The notes: generated by a model not told the origin, from the letters alone. 64,000 nt of DNA from Trochalopteron elliotii (GCA_024734555.1 JANPWX010000108.1:1298566-1362565); one strand, 5' to 3'. Shown: positions 1 through 13,531, numbered from the stretch's first letter. A program made the numbers and translations.

Positions 1-3000
1 AACACCTCCTTAACCCAGAAATTAGCATCTTATACTAGGGAGGTAAAATGGTGGCCAGGGGAGAACTTTAAATTCTGCAGAGACCTTTGATGGCTGAGTA
101 CGTGTAACTTATATGACAAAGGAGATACAATAGAAGCAAGCATTGCAGGACAGAATTAATGCATTCTTCCTAGTTTCTCATTTGTTAATGTATGTTCACT
201 TTAACTGACATTGGTTGTAAGCATTCAGTGGATGAAAATAGTCATAAGTTCATATGCTTCTCCTTCCTTTTCAAGGTGCCAAAGCATTAAGCATATTTCT
301 GAACTTCATACAGGATACTACTGATGGGGGAAGCAACTTCTTTTGGAGTCGCCGTCATATTTCTGAAACAGGAATGATGGTGTTTCAGTTCTGACATGTG
401 TTGAATGCAGAACTTCCATGAATTTCAAATGGGATTTTGCATTTTTCTCAGCTTTATCTGATTTTAATTTGACTAAAACATTGATGAAAAAGAAAAATAT
501 ATTTTATTGTAACATGGAATTTTAGTAATTTCTCACAGAATCTTTTATTTTATCACCATTTCAAGTTAATTTTTAGCGAGTTTTTTTTCAAATTGTCCAT
601 TCTACTATTGCAACCTAATTCCCCTATAAACTGATTGACTTCTGCTCTAGAGTAAAGGGTTTGGTTTTCTTCTTCCTTTGCCATTGATTTTCGTAATTCC
701 TCCTCTGCCTAATAGAAGTGACAAAGGAAAGGAGTGCTTTGACATCATACATCTTTGCTCAGCAGGCTTTCTTAAGCCTGCCTAACTAGTTAATTAAAAA
801 CATTTGACATTGGTCACAGAGTAATGGTCACCTAAATACATTGATTGGTTGCTAGTTCATACACTTGAAGTTTAAAGTACTAGAATTTTTAAGATAAAAA
901 ACAACCTTTTGGTATAACTATCTGTCAGCTTCAAGCAATGATTATTTTATGTTCATGGTCTTTAGTTGTTACCTTTTTTTAAAAGTGCAGTACCCTATAC
1001 ACCAATAAGTACCTAAAATTTTTGCATGGTGGTTTTAGAATAAATTTGGAAGAGCACTAATCTTGATATAGTTTTATTTTTATTAATTTGGACATAAAAA
1101 TCTTACAAATGTATATTATTAGAAGGAATGAAAAAGAAAGTAAAATACAGTTATATGAATTATAAAGACCACTCAAACAAACTAACTAAACAACACAATG
1201 TTTGAATATAGTTGAATGTCTTTTTTGCCCTCTTTTTCTTCTTCCTGTAAAGGACAGTAAGATTGAAAATTTCCAGAATTAGCAGTTATCTCTTTTTATG
1301 AAACAAATAACAGTTACATGACAGAAAGAAGAATGCGGAAAATAAGTATGTAGATTTTTCAGTGTCTAGAGAATTGGGTTTTTACAGAATCCCAACCTCA
1401 ACCCAAGTCTTTTAGGGGGGAAGGAGAAAGAATTTAAGGAAAAAAGTTGAGAATAATTAAAACTATCGTTTTCACCCAAAGACAACTATCTTTATGGATG
1501 CATTATGTTCATAAAATTATCTTTATTTAAGCAAATACACTTCTTTCTTCCTTTTTGCTACTAAAATCTAACCATTGAAACCCCCAAACAAACAAGCAAA
1601 AAATCTCTAATTTACAATCCACTTATGCAGTGACCAAAATTTATCTAGTGAAAAAAAATTCTTAGTAGACTTTCTGCAGAACAGATACACCATATTTATT
1701 TTATTATAAATGAGGGAAGGGCTCCCAATTCTTAAGGGAGGAATGAAGAAATCCCCATTAATGAAAAATATATATTCCAAAACAGTGTGTAAGATACAGA
1801 TGTAAAATTAATTATTGTGGATACCTAGATTCTTCAGCAAAACACATCTGAGGACCAAAAATATTTAATTTATTTACTTTAGGCATTCTCTTTGCACAAC
1901 TTTCAAGGATGATGAAGTCATTAGCAGGAGCCTTTTAGGAGAGACTACATCTTCAGTTCGTAACCTGAGCAGAATATTGCAGCTGGTATGTGGCAGAGAG
2001 AGCAGAGAGGGAGAAGCTGCTGAAGTGGCCAGGTCACTTCATCTAATGCATATTCACACTGAGGACAGCAGAAGTTACAATTGTACATCCCAAAATATGA
2101 ATAATATTAGGGATTCTAGAAAAAAGATGATGAAAGGACAGAACTCTTTCAACCTAATTTTAGAAAGGACTTCTTACCCTATTTAGTGGTGGTAAAAGTG
2201 TTTAGCAACAGAGTTGGAGTCTGGACTAGAGCACATCCTTCCAATACAGCAACAGCTTCACAGCCTTCATTTTCCTCTTGTGTTTGATCCTGTTTATCAT
2301 AATGGGGGGTGGGGGGTTGCGACAGTTGTTTGTTTATTGGTTTGTACTGTTTGCTCATTTTAAGAGAGGGGGAAAAAACAGAGGCCCATTATAATTAAAT
2401 GACAATAACAAATTAGGTTTTTATTGTACTTAATCAATGTCCTTATCAGCACACACAGACTAAGCACTTCTACCGAACAAATTTAAAATAAAAATATAAA
2501 GCAAGCAAACAAAACCCCTACAGAATATCAGTAGATAGAATAGCTCCTGAGGAACACAAGATGTTTGATTTTTCTTTTAATGAATCTTCATGTGTTTTTT
2601 GTTCCTGGTATCTGATCCCAATATTCTGGGAAATGAAACTTTATTAGAAAGGTATGATTTTGGAAAACCCACTACAACATGTTCAAATCACTGTTTCCCT
2701 TGTAAAAAAAAAAAAAACAAAACAACAAAACAAACCCACAAAAACCCTCAGGAGAGAATTAACAAGAATTACTATATGGGCTGGTCTGCTACTTGTTTTG
2801 CATGCTTGACTGCTTGTCAGTTGGCAGAAATCAATGGTTCCCTTTTCACACAGAGAAGAAAAGGAAATGGAGGTCAAATTTTTCCTTATGGGTAGTTTCA
2901 GTATAGATTAAGTATTGTACCTCTGTGTCTCCAGTGTATCCCCTAAAAATAAAAATTGTCATAGCATTTCAAAAATATGCATTTATGCATGCATTCACAG

Positions 3001-4779
3001 TTGATTAATTTAAATTACATTTCTCTTTCTTAATTTGCTGTAAAAGTTATTGTATTATAATAAATAACTTTGAGGGCTAAAAAAAAGTAATTTATGCTTT
3101 ACATTTAATACTATACTTTTCCTGCAAGTCATGCTGACTATATCTAAAATCAAGGCAATTTGAATTCCTTTGTATAGAATGCCTTTCTTTTGATCCCAAA
3201 ATACAGAGTAAAACAGATATGAAATTCTACCTGTCCAACAAGAAAAAGAAATTTCCTGAAGGAGAGTTCATCCAGCGTAGTCATAGTGTCATGTGGCAGT
3301 AACTTTATTATTTATTGATAGTAATTTAGTAAAGAATGATTCAAACTCATTCTATATCTCAGACAAAGGAACTAAAAGGGGTACTGCTCAAACTGCTAGA
3401 ATAACAAATTAAATTCTTTTTGAAGATGCAGTAATTTTTGGCACTAAGTCAGGTAGGATTTTTTATGTTATTTCCCATGAATTTTTCATGAAATAATCAG
3501 ATGAACACATTGTCAAGCTGTGCTAACTATTCCTCCTCTTTCATTCATGAGTATCCTGATTTTAAATAGGTGTTCACTTTAAGATCAAAGGTTCAAAATC
3601 TATTTTGATTGGACATTTATTTGTCTGTCAGGGTTCGTGATGTGGACAGCTGCATTTCCCACTATGGTGTATTCATTGCATCATGGTGACACCATCTGAA
3701 TTATGTTATTGGTTCACAAGCATTCTTCAGTAAGGTCCTTTTGAGGACAAATTTGTGTTTATCCACTGCTTAGCATGCTCTACTCTATACCCTTTGCATT
3801 ATATCAAATGTCAGGGAAACTATTATAGCAAAATGAACACTCGCATGGCTGGCAAGGATTGCTGCGTTACAAAGGCTTCAGCAAAGCTTGTTGCAATCTT
3901 TACTTTGGGCTGAAGTTGTAGCCTTAACAATGCTGCAAGATAACCTGTTCTTTTGCTGAAGATTATTGTTCTGACATCCCTTATCCCATAAGAGAAAAGA
4001 GTGCTTTAATGGTAGCATTGAGGAATGGGATGATGAGAAAAATGTCCCTCAGTTTTATTTTAGCACTGAAGTGAGAGATGTGGATGGCAAGTGTTGTGAG
4101 CTAACATCAAGCCCCATTCAATTATGTGCTTCTGAAACTTAGACCATTTCAGCGATGTATTAATGTCAAAAATCATAACTTAACTTCAAGTTATGTTTTC
4201 TTTCTTATATACTAATCTGTAGTTTCATCCACGTTTTGGTCCAAACCCCTTATTTATCATCACTCTCTTTAGTTAGGTTTTTGCTAAGGAGTGAGCATAT
4301 TTTTTTCGAAAACTATGCAAACCTTTTTCACTGTAGTCTTCGCTAATTAAAATTAGAAAGAATTTGGGGAGTATGGAGCATCATCTGTTACTTAAAAAAT
4401 GCAATAAATTATAATTACCTTCCTGATACAATTTCTTGATCCACTCTACTGAAATTTAAGCAAGAACTAACTGATTAAGTTGCACCTCTGGTTTGCACAG
4501 ATGCACTGGAAGCAGTTTTAATACATTTAACACACACATTTTGAGGCTTCATGTACATGTATAAGTAGCCTCTCTAAATTCCCAGTGAAATTAATTCAGA
4601 ATCTAAACTAAGTCCATGAAAACCAAAAAGAATAAAGAGGAAATCATGATTAATAAATGATAAATGGAATCCAAATTTGCCTTGAGTTTGATTTTTCCAT
4701 CCTCTGCTAGTCACTAGTCACAAAAGGTGTGTCTATTTTACTCCTTTTCCAGCAAATTTCCTCTAAATTAATATTTATC
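1..4779. other. Non-coding AT-rich unique DNA
   Basis: No gene or recognisable transposon is seen. The longest open frame is about 100 codons (2590-2895) and runs through an A-rich simple tract, so I do not consider it coding. Local items are a G-rich run at 2301-2320, an A-rich/C-punctuated tract at 2707-2746, and an imperfect palindrome at 3047-3069. The stretch 3590-4140 has less simple sequence than its surroundings and carries several SOX-core-like hexamers; it is discussed as a possible conserved non-coding element. Confidence 0.6.
2707..2746. repeat. A-rich low-complexity tract with C punctuation
   Basis: A poly-A run passes into alternating AAAAC / AACAAAAC words and ends in an ACCC-rich stretch. 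Tracts of the same flavour recur at 19856-19915, 22074-22116, 24594-24620 and 57788-57823. No transposon body could be recognised next to it. Confidence 0.7.
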
Positions 4780-4844
4780 CAATATTGTAACCCTTAATAC
4801 ATATAATATACAATAACATTATACAGTATTGTAATCCTTAATAA
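4780..4844. repeat. Degenerate 44-bp tandem duplication
   Basis: A 20-base word containing TATTGTAA.CCTTAATA occurs at 4780 and again at 4824 with 18 of 20 bases identical, giving a period of 44 bp. The DNA between the copies is rich in TAATA. It looks like an old local duplication, with no sign of function. Confidence 0.6.
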
Positions 4845-5414
4845 TAACCCCTAATATTCATTCAGTATTATGTATTTATTTAGAAGTGGAAGTTATTCTA
4901 CTGAAAAATACATTAAAGTTTTCTCCAATGTAGCACAAGTGTAAGAAAGAAGATAAAAACTAAATCAAAACAAGTGAGTAGTATGGCTCTTGAACAGGAA
5001 CAATCCATGTCTCTTTTTGAAACAGTACATGGATGTATTTACACAGAGCTAGCTAATTAGTTGTCTTCTTTCTGGTTTGGGCTGGTTTTGGGGCTTTTTT
5101 TAGAGTCATCTTTATCTTCTTGCTTCTACTTTGTCAAAAACACCATTCTTCTTTGGTGTTTACTATTATTAAAAATTTATATGCATCTTAGTTTAATTAT
5201 AAGAATTCTAATTGCATAATTCCTATGTGTTCTCGCACAACTGAGATTTAAAAACCTAAAATTAAAAAAATGTAACATATTTTCTGTTTCCAGATTTTGT
5301 TAACTTTATATGCAAGCTATTGGACTTTATGCTGTGATACAGCATTTCTGCTTTTTATTATTTCCTAAACAGAAATTTGGGGTATTGATCAATTCTAGGT
5401 TTATGTCAGAGAAT
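4845..5414. other. Non-coding unique DNA
   Basis: AT-rich sequence between the small duplication and the first CR1. A G/T-rich patch at about 5075-5101 is the only local compositional feature. No gene signal is seen. Confidence 0.6.
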
Positions 5415-5650
5415 TATATAATCATAGAGTGGTTTAGGTTTGAAGGGACTTTAATGCTCACCCAATTCCAACTCTTTGTTGGCAGGGACACTTTCCTCTA
5501 GACAGGGTTGCTCAGAGCCCCATCAAACCCGGCTTTGAACATTTCCAGGGATGGGGCATCCACAACTCTGGATAACATGGTCCAGTGCCTCCCCACACTT
5601 ACAAAGACTTCCACCACATATTACACACATTTAGCCTGCATTCTTTTACA
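5415..5650 (-). mobile_element. CR1 LINE 3' fragment (minus strand)
   Basis: On the + strand it begins with a degenerate ATAATCATAGAGTGG tail, then a TTTGAAGGGACTTT block, GGCAGGGACACTTTCC, GGTTGCTCAGAGCCCC and CCAGGGATGGGGCATCCAC. This is the order of the 3' untranslated end of avian CR1 read in reverse. The element is therefore inserted with its 3' end on the left and is 5'-truncated, as is usual for CR1 copies. The right half (from about 5600) is badly decayed, so that boundary is approximate. The short open frame crossing it on the + strand is antisense and not a gene. Confidence 0.9.
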
Positions 5651-8600
5651 AAAATGTAAAAAAAACACTTAAAATTTCAGTTTTGCAGGATGTAAGTCTT
5701 ATCCAATAAGGCATTTTTCTTCTGTCTTCATTTATTTTCATCACTGCCTTGTTGCACTTAAGTAGGTTAAAAAAACACTGTAATTAATATTCGTATGATA
5801 TTTTTCCCCTATCACGTGATCCAGACTAGCATAGAAAATAATGTCTACCCAATTCTTACAGCTGGAATTACTCCAGGCTTCTTGAAACGTGAAATGATTT
5901 ACCAACCAAAAATTACTGTCTCCAGAATTTTGTCAGGTGAATCTTTCCCCAGGCTCTTTGGTTCTTCACTGTAAGCTAATCTTGTTTAGAAATAGTTGAA
6001 GTCTTAGTCTGATTTATGCAACATTATTGGTGGTGTGTGCCAGTTTCTCTTCACATTTTACAGACCCATCTTTGGCAAAATTGAGTGTTTGCAAAAATGT
6101 ATTTGACAAAATCAGTTACGGTAAACATCATGATCTGACAAAGAGCTGGCCGACTTTGAAAGGTTTAAAGCCTCTGGATAGATACAAATAAGATGAGAAA
6201 AAGCATACACATGTTAAATCATCCAACAGCAAAGGGGATACTTTATGGAAATGAACTTGCAAGATAATAATTTGAATTTGACAAGGTGATAATTAAAGTC
6301 CCTAGATAGACTCTTTCCACATCTGTATGCCTTTCAGTGAAGTTGGTTAGCATATTAACTACTGTTGGAGAATGATAAAAAATATTCATGGGATGTTAAA
6401 CTGCATATTGTTATTCATTTCAATTTGTATAATAAATGTAACAGAATGCAATGCATACAGTATTACACAAGAGGTACTAATCTCTATTATTGACTTATTT
6501 TAAAGAACTCTGATACCATACTAGGATCTCAGATGCCAGTTTTATCCAGAGAAATTCAAAAGATTTAATATTAATTGGTCTTTCTGGCAAGAACAACAAG
6601 GTGATAAATTTCTTTTGAATGTGAAATACTGAGGCCAAGACTTTTTCAGTGCAGTAGCTGAAACTATTTTGTATTGTACTTACTGAACATTGAATAGGTA
6701 CTTTTACTGGAAATACTTTAATACCAACTGGCTTCATGGAAAAGCTTTGAAGCTTGCATCTGTAATAAAAGGTTTGTTGTTAACTGGTGATAGCCTTTTG
6801 GACCAACTTTAAACAAATAGCCCCAAAAAACTATTGGTAGATTGCTGAAAAAATGGTGTTCTCTCCCGTGGATTTACTGCATCAGTGGGAAACCATTCAT
6901 ATACTTCTATAAAAGACATAATTCCTTTTCAGAAAAAGATGAAAAAAAAAAGGAGAAGGCAATTTTAAATACAAACATTACACATCTATGTTCCCTAGCA
7001 GATTCAGATGTCACTTACATTTTACCTTCCATTAAAAGTACATCTTTAAAGTAAGAGTTATGCTTTTCCACACTTAGATAGAGTCATGTAATGGAGTGGT
7101 CTCAGGGTGCTGGAATTGGATTCACTGCAGGTGAAACAGTGGAGAAATACATGTTGGGAAGCTCACCTAGGACATTTGGTCTGCAGATGGGCATTTAGAC
7201 CCTTGGAGACAGATGAGGACTGATCTGAAGTAAAAGCACTCCATATTATCTCTCTGTGGTCATCGGGTCCTTGGCACCAGCTGCTCTGCTCTGCAAATCT
7301 ATTCTATGGTCTACAATAATTGTTTCTGCAGGTGTAGTCTCTGTGTGATAGATAAAAGTGGAGTTCACGCACATTAAAAAGTGGGAGCCTTCAGGTCTGA
7401 GGAATGACTGGCAAGCACCAACTGGAGAGAGATGGAAACTTTGCCACTTAAAGTAAAGATTTAGTGTGAAGAGCTCAAAACACTGAGAGACCAAAGGATT
7501 ATCAAGTCTGCCGTAGGAGTGATTGTCGTCTGTGAGTCACTGGAGTGAAAGACATAAAAAACACTGTGATATGAAAGTGCTGTAAAAGCTTATATGACCA
7601 AAAGGGATGTGCTTAATGTTCTTTATTTTTTCCTTTTTTAATATTCTATGTCCCTAAATAAAAGAGAATTTTGCATTGACACAGCTTTTCTCATAAGCTG
7701 ATGTTAGTCTGTCATCTTTTACAGTAGTAACATAATTATCATATTGCCAAGAATTTATGAATCAGTTTGCAATGCTACATGTTTTTGTTAGCATTTAATG
7801 CTGCAACTTAACACATGGTATTCATATTCTGTGGAGAGATTTCCATGCATCATGATTTTCTTATTTAACTGTGCCAAAACTTATTTACAACTTGGAATAT
7901 TTCTTCCTGACATTTTTATTCTTCTTTTCCAGTCTTCATTTCATCATATCACTATCTGTAGAGATCATGGATGTCACAATTAGAAAAAAGGCCAATTTTT
8001 TTTTTTTTTTTTCAACTCAATGGATTTTCATGCATCTCTCTTGCTTTTTGCTCCAAATCCTTCATTTAAAATAAAACAATGCAAAATATCAACTTCTGTA
8101 GCATGCTAAGTCAGTAGTTGGTGAAATACTAAATGACATTTCAGCTTGGTTTTGTTACAGTTTCCAAAAACATAAAGCACATGCAATACTTCTTGATCTT
8201 GACAGATCTAATTTCATGCAGTTTAAGAGCCTGGTTTTAAAATCTCCATGACTGAGAAAACATCGATCTGATAACAGCTTTTTTTCCCTGGTTAGCTGCT
8301 ACACAATTTTCCCTGCAGGAGGCTATAAAGATGCAGATTTTAAAGGGCTAAAATTCACAGGAAATAACTATTGTCTGTTACATTAACATCACAAAATATG
8401 CATTCATACATGTATTCATGTATTCATATTTTTAAGGGAAATATATGTATATCAAGGTTACTTGCCATCAGTCAAGTAACTTCAGTATTGTATGTTAAAA
8501 AACTCAGTATTAAGTTAGTGTACATACCCCTCTTAAAATTGAATTTCTTTGGTCTCAGCTACAAAGATGTGAAAAAGGGCAATAAGGTCTCCTGCTTCAT

Positions 8601-9080
8601 CTCAATTCGGTAGTCACCACTCTAGTTCCTAACTAATGAACTGTATTAAACATTTCATTTTCAGCTTCTTTTAGTGTAGCTGTGAACAGCTGAATTAAAG
8701 CTGTAATGCAGAGTTCTACTTTGTTAGAGAATATGCTTTTGCTTTTTTACATGTACAATGTTTCTTTTAAGTATTTTAAGGTAGGGGATGCCATATCCTA
8801 GCTTTAAATCATGTAATTATCATAAAATACTTAATAAAAAGCCATAATAATCAGGGGGAAAATCTCAGTTAATTAAAACAAACACATTATAAATTATAAA
8901 TTCAGGAAAATACAAGCAGTTCTCATAAAATTTTGCTTTTCAAGTTCTATGTTGTCATTATGTAAGAGAGAAAATTTTTTTTGCAAATACCCCAAAGTAA
9001 AGAATATAATTTCCTGATGTGAAAATTACTAAAATAAAGTCTCCACAACAGTATCCAGAATGGTAGGTCACATAGTGGAA
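5651..9080. other. Non-coding unique DNA
   Basis: No gene or transposon is recognised. It contains a 17-base T run at 7996-8012. A somewhat GC-richer patch spans 7070-7560 and holds an 82-codon minus-strand frame without a recognisable domain. The stretch 6000-6330 has balanced composition and is flagged as a candidate conserved element. Confidence 0.55.
7996..8012. repeat. Poly-T run (17 nt)
   Basis: An uninterrupted run of 17 T. No retroposon body or target-site duplication was recognised beside it on either strand, so it is treated as a simple mononucleotide tract. Confidence 0.85.
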
Positions 9081-9126
9081 TATAAATAAATAAACAAATA
9101 AATAAATAAATAAATAAATAAATAAA
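9081..9126. repeat. (ATAA)n microsatellite
   Basis: About eleven TAAA/ATAA tetramers with one interruption (TAAACAAA). The minus-strand frame across it reads as repeating Leu-Phe-Ile-Tyr, which explains the apparently hydrophobic short ORF here. Confidence 0.95.
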
Positions 9127-10612
9127 CAGTAGTATATTTTAATTGTAGATACCATGCAGAATATCATCTGGTGCAGTGTGACAAATCTGTCTTTTCTAGT
9201 TTTGCTGTTGTTGCTACTGTGTTAATGAGAGAGCTCTCATTAAAATTACAAAACTTAACACTTTCATTCACATTATTTCAAAACTTATTCAACAGTTATA
9301 GGCAAGAGTTCATTCAAATTTCAAATACTTTTCAAAATATTGACCCTTTCAAGGAAGGAGAAACCAATAGGATAGAAATCTAGTAGTTGTGAAACAATAA
9401 AAGATTAGCAAAAGAGAAAAGAGTGTTAAAGGAAGAGAGAAACAAATTGCAAATATCCTTATGGTAACTAGATTTAGGCCACACACTATCAAATAGACTC
9501 TGTTTCGGACCTCCTTGATTAATCTGGAATTTTGGACCTTTCTCAATATACATTCTTGACTTTGTTCTTTTTTTTGGGCACAGTAACTGGTTAATGTGGC
9601 CTTAAAATGACAGGGGTAAAAATAGTCCACAACCTCTTAATGTTATGTCTAGCAACCAGGAAGTCTTGTTTATTAGTTTTAAGAAAACTTAAATGAATAT
9701 AAATTTCACTTAATGGTGGGAAAAATTATAAGACCGAGGCCTAAAAGCAAAGGCTAGTCTAAGTTGTATTAGTGTCTATTAATTACTGTATACTTCAGTT
9801 CGATCTCACAAATAAGTGAAAGTGACTAATATTTTCCTTAATCTGAACCTCGGCTTGTACTGTTTGTAGTGCTGTCTGTGGGACATATTTAGATTAATGG
9901 GTTCAATAGTAAAGGTCAATAATAAGCCTGAGGGTCCACTGAAAATCCTGACAGCAACATTTGCCAGGTGTTCTCTGGACATGGCCTGCTATCACTAACT
10001 GACCAGTAACCCACAGATAACAGGAACAGTAAGCCTTTCACCACAAAACCTCACTTATTTGATAAGAACACTGACATCTCAGTGATTATCTTGACATCTG
10101 TGCTTTTGGGCAGCACAATGTGCTCAGTGATTTCTGGGCACAGAAATGTATTTCTGTACATTTCACATGTCCTGAAATGTATGGGACTGCTCTTACTTAT
10201 ATGGAGATCCATATGAATGTGTGTGTGAATGCATGTGCTTGTGTCTGTGTGTCTGTCTGACCCCCATTTTTTGTCCCCAGCATGACATCTCACTTGGTCT
10301 CAGTGGGACTATTCTGCTCTGAAGCATCCGTTCAGCAGGAGTGAAACAGCTTGCATCTACTCTTGGAGGGTTTGACTGAAAACAAGGAGAGAAAAAAGAA
10401 GCTTGACTTCACATCCAGTGGTGTTCTGAGGAAGAGAAAAATAGGTGCTGTTCATGAAAATTTTGGGGGGAGTAGATTATGATTTTTTGGGGAGTAGAAG
10501 TGGAAAGAGTATAAGATCATTGTATAACAGGAAACAATTCCAGTGTAAGAAGAGAAAAATTCTATGCTGTTAATTTATCTTTTTTTTTTCCTCTGAAAAT
10601 TTAAACTTATAC

Positions 10613-10642
10613 TTTTTTTTTTTCCTTCCTTCCTTTCCTTCT
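10613..10642. repeat. Poly-T / (TTCC)n pyrimidine tract
   Basis: A T run continues into TTCC units. It is a pure-pyrimidine stretch of about 30 bases. The Y-rich tract is not followed by a plausible exon, so I do not read it as a splice acceptor. Confidence 0.8.
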
Positions 10643-12254
10643 GACTTACTTCCCCATCGTTCATCTGTTACACAGCTTACTTTAAGTACTGGCTTTGCAT
10701 GGAGAGGGGTGGCGCTTTAGATTTGCCCTGAGGGAATATAAAGAAACCAGCAGAGTACAGTAACAGCATGCACAGCACTTCGGGTTTCTCTGAACATATC
10801 AGGACTTTAAGATGTAGAATTCAGAAAGAGGGGACCGTTGGTGAGAAAAGCAGTTGGATGTAGTCGACTTGAGCTTCAAAGATAAATCATTTAAGAGCAA
10901 GGTCATTATAGACATGCTGTGAATTTGGGGCCTCTCAGCCTCTTACTTGCCACCCTGCAGGAAAATTTTAAGAGAGATTAGAAGTTTATGGCAGGAAGAG
11001 GATATAAAAAGATACACTATTCATGGCAGCTCTGTGCAACCCAGTTTGTCTTTTCCTTCCCAGTTGTGGGCTTGCAACCCTGATGTCTGCCTTCCCCTCT
11101 GTTTCTTGTCAGTGACTGATCACTTTCAGCTGCAGCATCCAGGAATTCACTCATTTCTAATGATGAAATGTTCACTTTCTTCACTAATCACCGAGGCAGC
11201 CTCAGCAGCCTGCTTCTGCATTCATGTGAATATTAACTCACCTGGAAAGCCCTTCTCTGGAGTTGGATGTGGGTTGTAATTAAAGAGTGTGTTGAGAACG
11301 AGCTAGCATTGTATCTACAATGCTGAAGGTAGTCATAAGGAATGTGTACACAGAAAAAGAAAATAGATGAGCTAATAAGCCAGTAGCAAACGATCCACTT
11401 CAAAGCACTAAGTTATGACAGCCAAAGGCAAAAAATAGTGGGAGAGGGCTGTAAATCAGGGCTCTGCTTTGTAAAACACACTTCAGCCTGAGGGCCTATA
11501 GAAAGAGTCTAGTCCAGGGAGTCAGACAGGGAAATAAGGCTGCATTGGTTTCTGAAAATTGGATAGAGCAAGCCTATTTTAGCTGAGGTAAAAAAAAAAA
11601 AAAAAGTTTGGTAAATGTCAATAAACATAATCTACTGACAAATACCTGCTAAATAATTAATTTGCATCCCAAATGCTCAGGTTTAAAAACCTTTACTGAA
11701 TGTGCCAGCATTAAAGCAAGAAGAAATTGCAAGCCTCTCACTGAGCAGTTGCATTTCCCTCAGAGGTTTCTGGAAAGTGCCTCCACTTGATGACAACCAA
11801 GCCTTAAAAAGCAGATGAAGAACCTCACCGTGTTTTACAGCATGTAGAGATAATACATCATTGAATATTACGGAGTTTGAAATTTTTTTCATCATATATT
11901 TTCCACTGACAATGCGGATTTGTCAGACCTTTTGTCATTATTTCTGTCAGTTCTGAACATTAGGGAGATAAGCTTGGGAAATTGTCAGAATGCCTTATTT
12001 TGACAGTTTTATTGAAAGTATCAAGTTTTATAGTTCAAAATTATTTTGTTTGGCAATTAAACTAATTATAGGTGTAAAAGGTTGGCATTTATTGAATCTT
12101 ACTTTTTAGCTTTTTGGTCTTTTTCTGAATTTTAAAATATTTTGTCTGAAGTCTGGTTTGAGAAAGTTCTCACTATACTAAGCATAAAGAGGGTCATTTG
12201 TTAAAAATAATCCATCTCATTCTCCAAGCCATCATAATTCTAATCTCTGCCAAT

Positions 12255-12280
12255 ATTTGTTTCTATTTGTTTCTATTTGT
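12255..12280. repeat. Decamer tandem repeat, 2.6 copies
   Basis: The unit ATTTGTTTCT is repeated twice and followed by a partial third copy. It is short and perfect over the first two units. Confidence 0.8.
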
Positions 12281-13261
12281 TTTCTGAGTAAGTGCAAGTA
12301 CCACATGAAAAAAAATTACTTGAGTAATAACTATTATAGTAGTAGATCAGAGTTTCCTTTTCACTTCATTCATGTAAGTCTGATGGAAAGAGCAGTCAAA
12401 GCATTGCTTAGGAAAAGCAATATATCTGATTCCTTCTGATGCAAAATATGTAAGCCTTCAAACACATTCATGACCACTCACCCGGCTCAACAATAATAGA
12501 CTAGCTGTGCAAAAACTGTGTAAATATAATTGGATTCTTTGGTTCAGATCCCAAGGCTTCATCCAATTTTGTTCAGTTATTATTGAAACAAGCTCCTATT
12601 GAATGAAAAAAAAAATTATCATAGTTAAAACTTAACTGGGAGCTCTGAATTTGACCTGCTTATAATGCTGAACGTGAAGTATTTCATGTGGTGTATGAGA
12701 AAATTTATGTGATAATCAATGCTGACAAAAGTGCTATGAGACCAAAAATAATCTGACCAAAACCCGATCATAGTTATCAGTGTCTGAAAAAAATACCTAT
12801 TGACTTTTTTTTTTTTTTGCCAAAGTACCTCTATTTCCTTCCCAAAATACAGTTGTTTTCTGTGATTGATAAGTTCACTAGCTTTTAAGCTCATTCACAT
12901 CCATTAGTTCTGCCTTTTCCCCTCCCTGTTGAAAATCAGGAGCTGTCAGGCTGAAACGTTCTTGACAGACACAAATAGTGTCCCCAGGGGTAGCAAAAAC
13001 CAGTCTGAATCAGTAAGAGATAGATTTTAATGCATTGCTTTGCTAACACTGGTCACTCCACTTACTTTACAGAAAATGTTGACATAGAGGACATTATACA
13101 AATATGTTTTTTTAATGTCTTGCTAAAAATGTTAAAATGTTTCTTTTTTTTTTTTTTCTAGGCAAAGTAATAAATTTGAGATATATTGAATAAAATTCAT
13201 GGTGCAACAGTGAAATCTATATGTTGATCCTTTACAGAATATTTCAGGTGTTGTGCATTTT

Positions 13262-13290
13262 CAGGCCTGATCCAAAGCCCATTAAGGTTA
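13262..13290. repeat. Trace of an ancient amniote interspersed repeat
   Basis: The word GCCTGATCCAAAGCCCATT is followed by a decayed AAGGTTAA. I recall the sequence GGCCTGATCCAAAGCCCATTG..GTCAATGG as a widespread old repeat in bird, turtle and crocodilian genomes. Only about 30 bases match, the family name is not certain, and I cannot see further arms. Confidence 0.4.
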
Positions 13291-13399
13291 ACAACACTAA
13301 TCTCTTTTTTTACTGTAATGAGCTTTGAGTCATATCCAGTATGTGAGCAACAGTCATCCATTATAAAAAGATTCCATCACCTGCAGGAGGCTTACAAGG

Positions 13400-13531
13400 A
13401 CAGAACAGGTTGGATGAGGCATTGAGCAATATGGTTCAGCAGAAGATGTACTTGCCCAAGGAAGAGGAGTTGGAACTACATAATTTTCCCTTCCAACCCA
13501 AACCATTCTATGATTCCATAATTCTATGATT
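13400..13531 (+). mobile_element. CR1 LINE 3' end (plus strand)
   Basis: The order CAGGTTGGATGAGGCATTGA, GAGGAGTTGGAACTA, CCCTTCCAACCCAAACCATT and then TCTATGATTC-type octamers is the sense 3' end of avian CR1. It is 5'-truncated to about 130 bp. The terminal octamers continue in decayed form to about 13540. No ORF2 is left in this copy. Confidence 0.92.

Larger units (their letters stand above)
9127..13261. other. Non-coding unique DNA
   Basis: No gene is recognised. The longest frame, 110 codons at 10947-11279 (+), has no domain or motif that I know. Simple features are T runs with (TTCC)n at 10613-10642, a 16-base A run at 11590-11605, and a decameric tandem at 12255-12280. The stretch 10930-11345 has balanced composition with E-box and homeodomain-like words. 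Confidence 0.55.

Noticed and set aside
2301..2320. G-quadruplex
   Set aside because: Two long G runs are separated by one T, with no further G run close by; a stable intramolecular quadruplex is doubtful.
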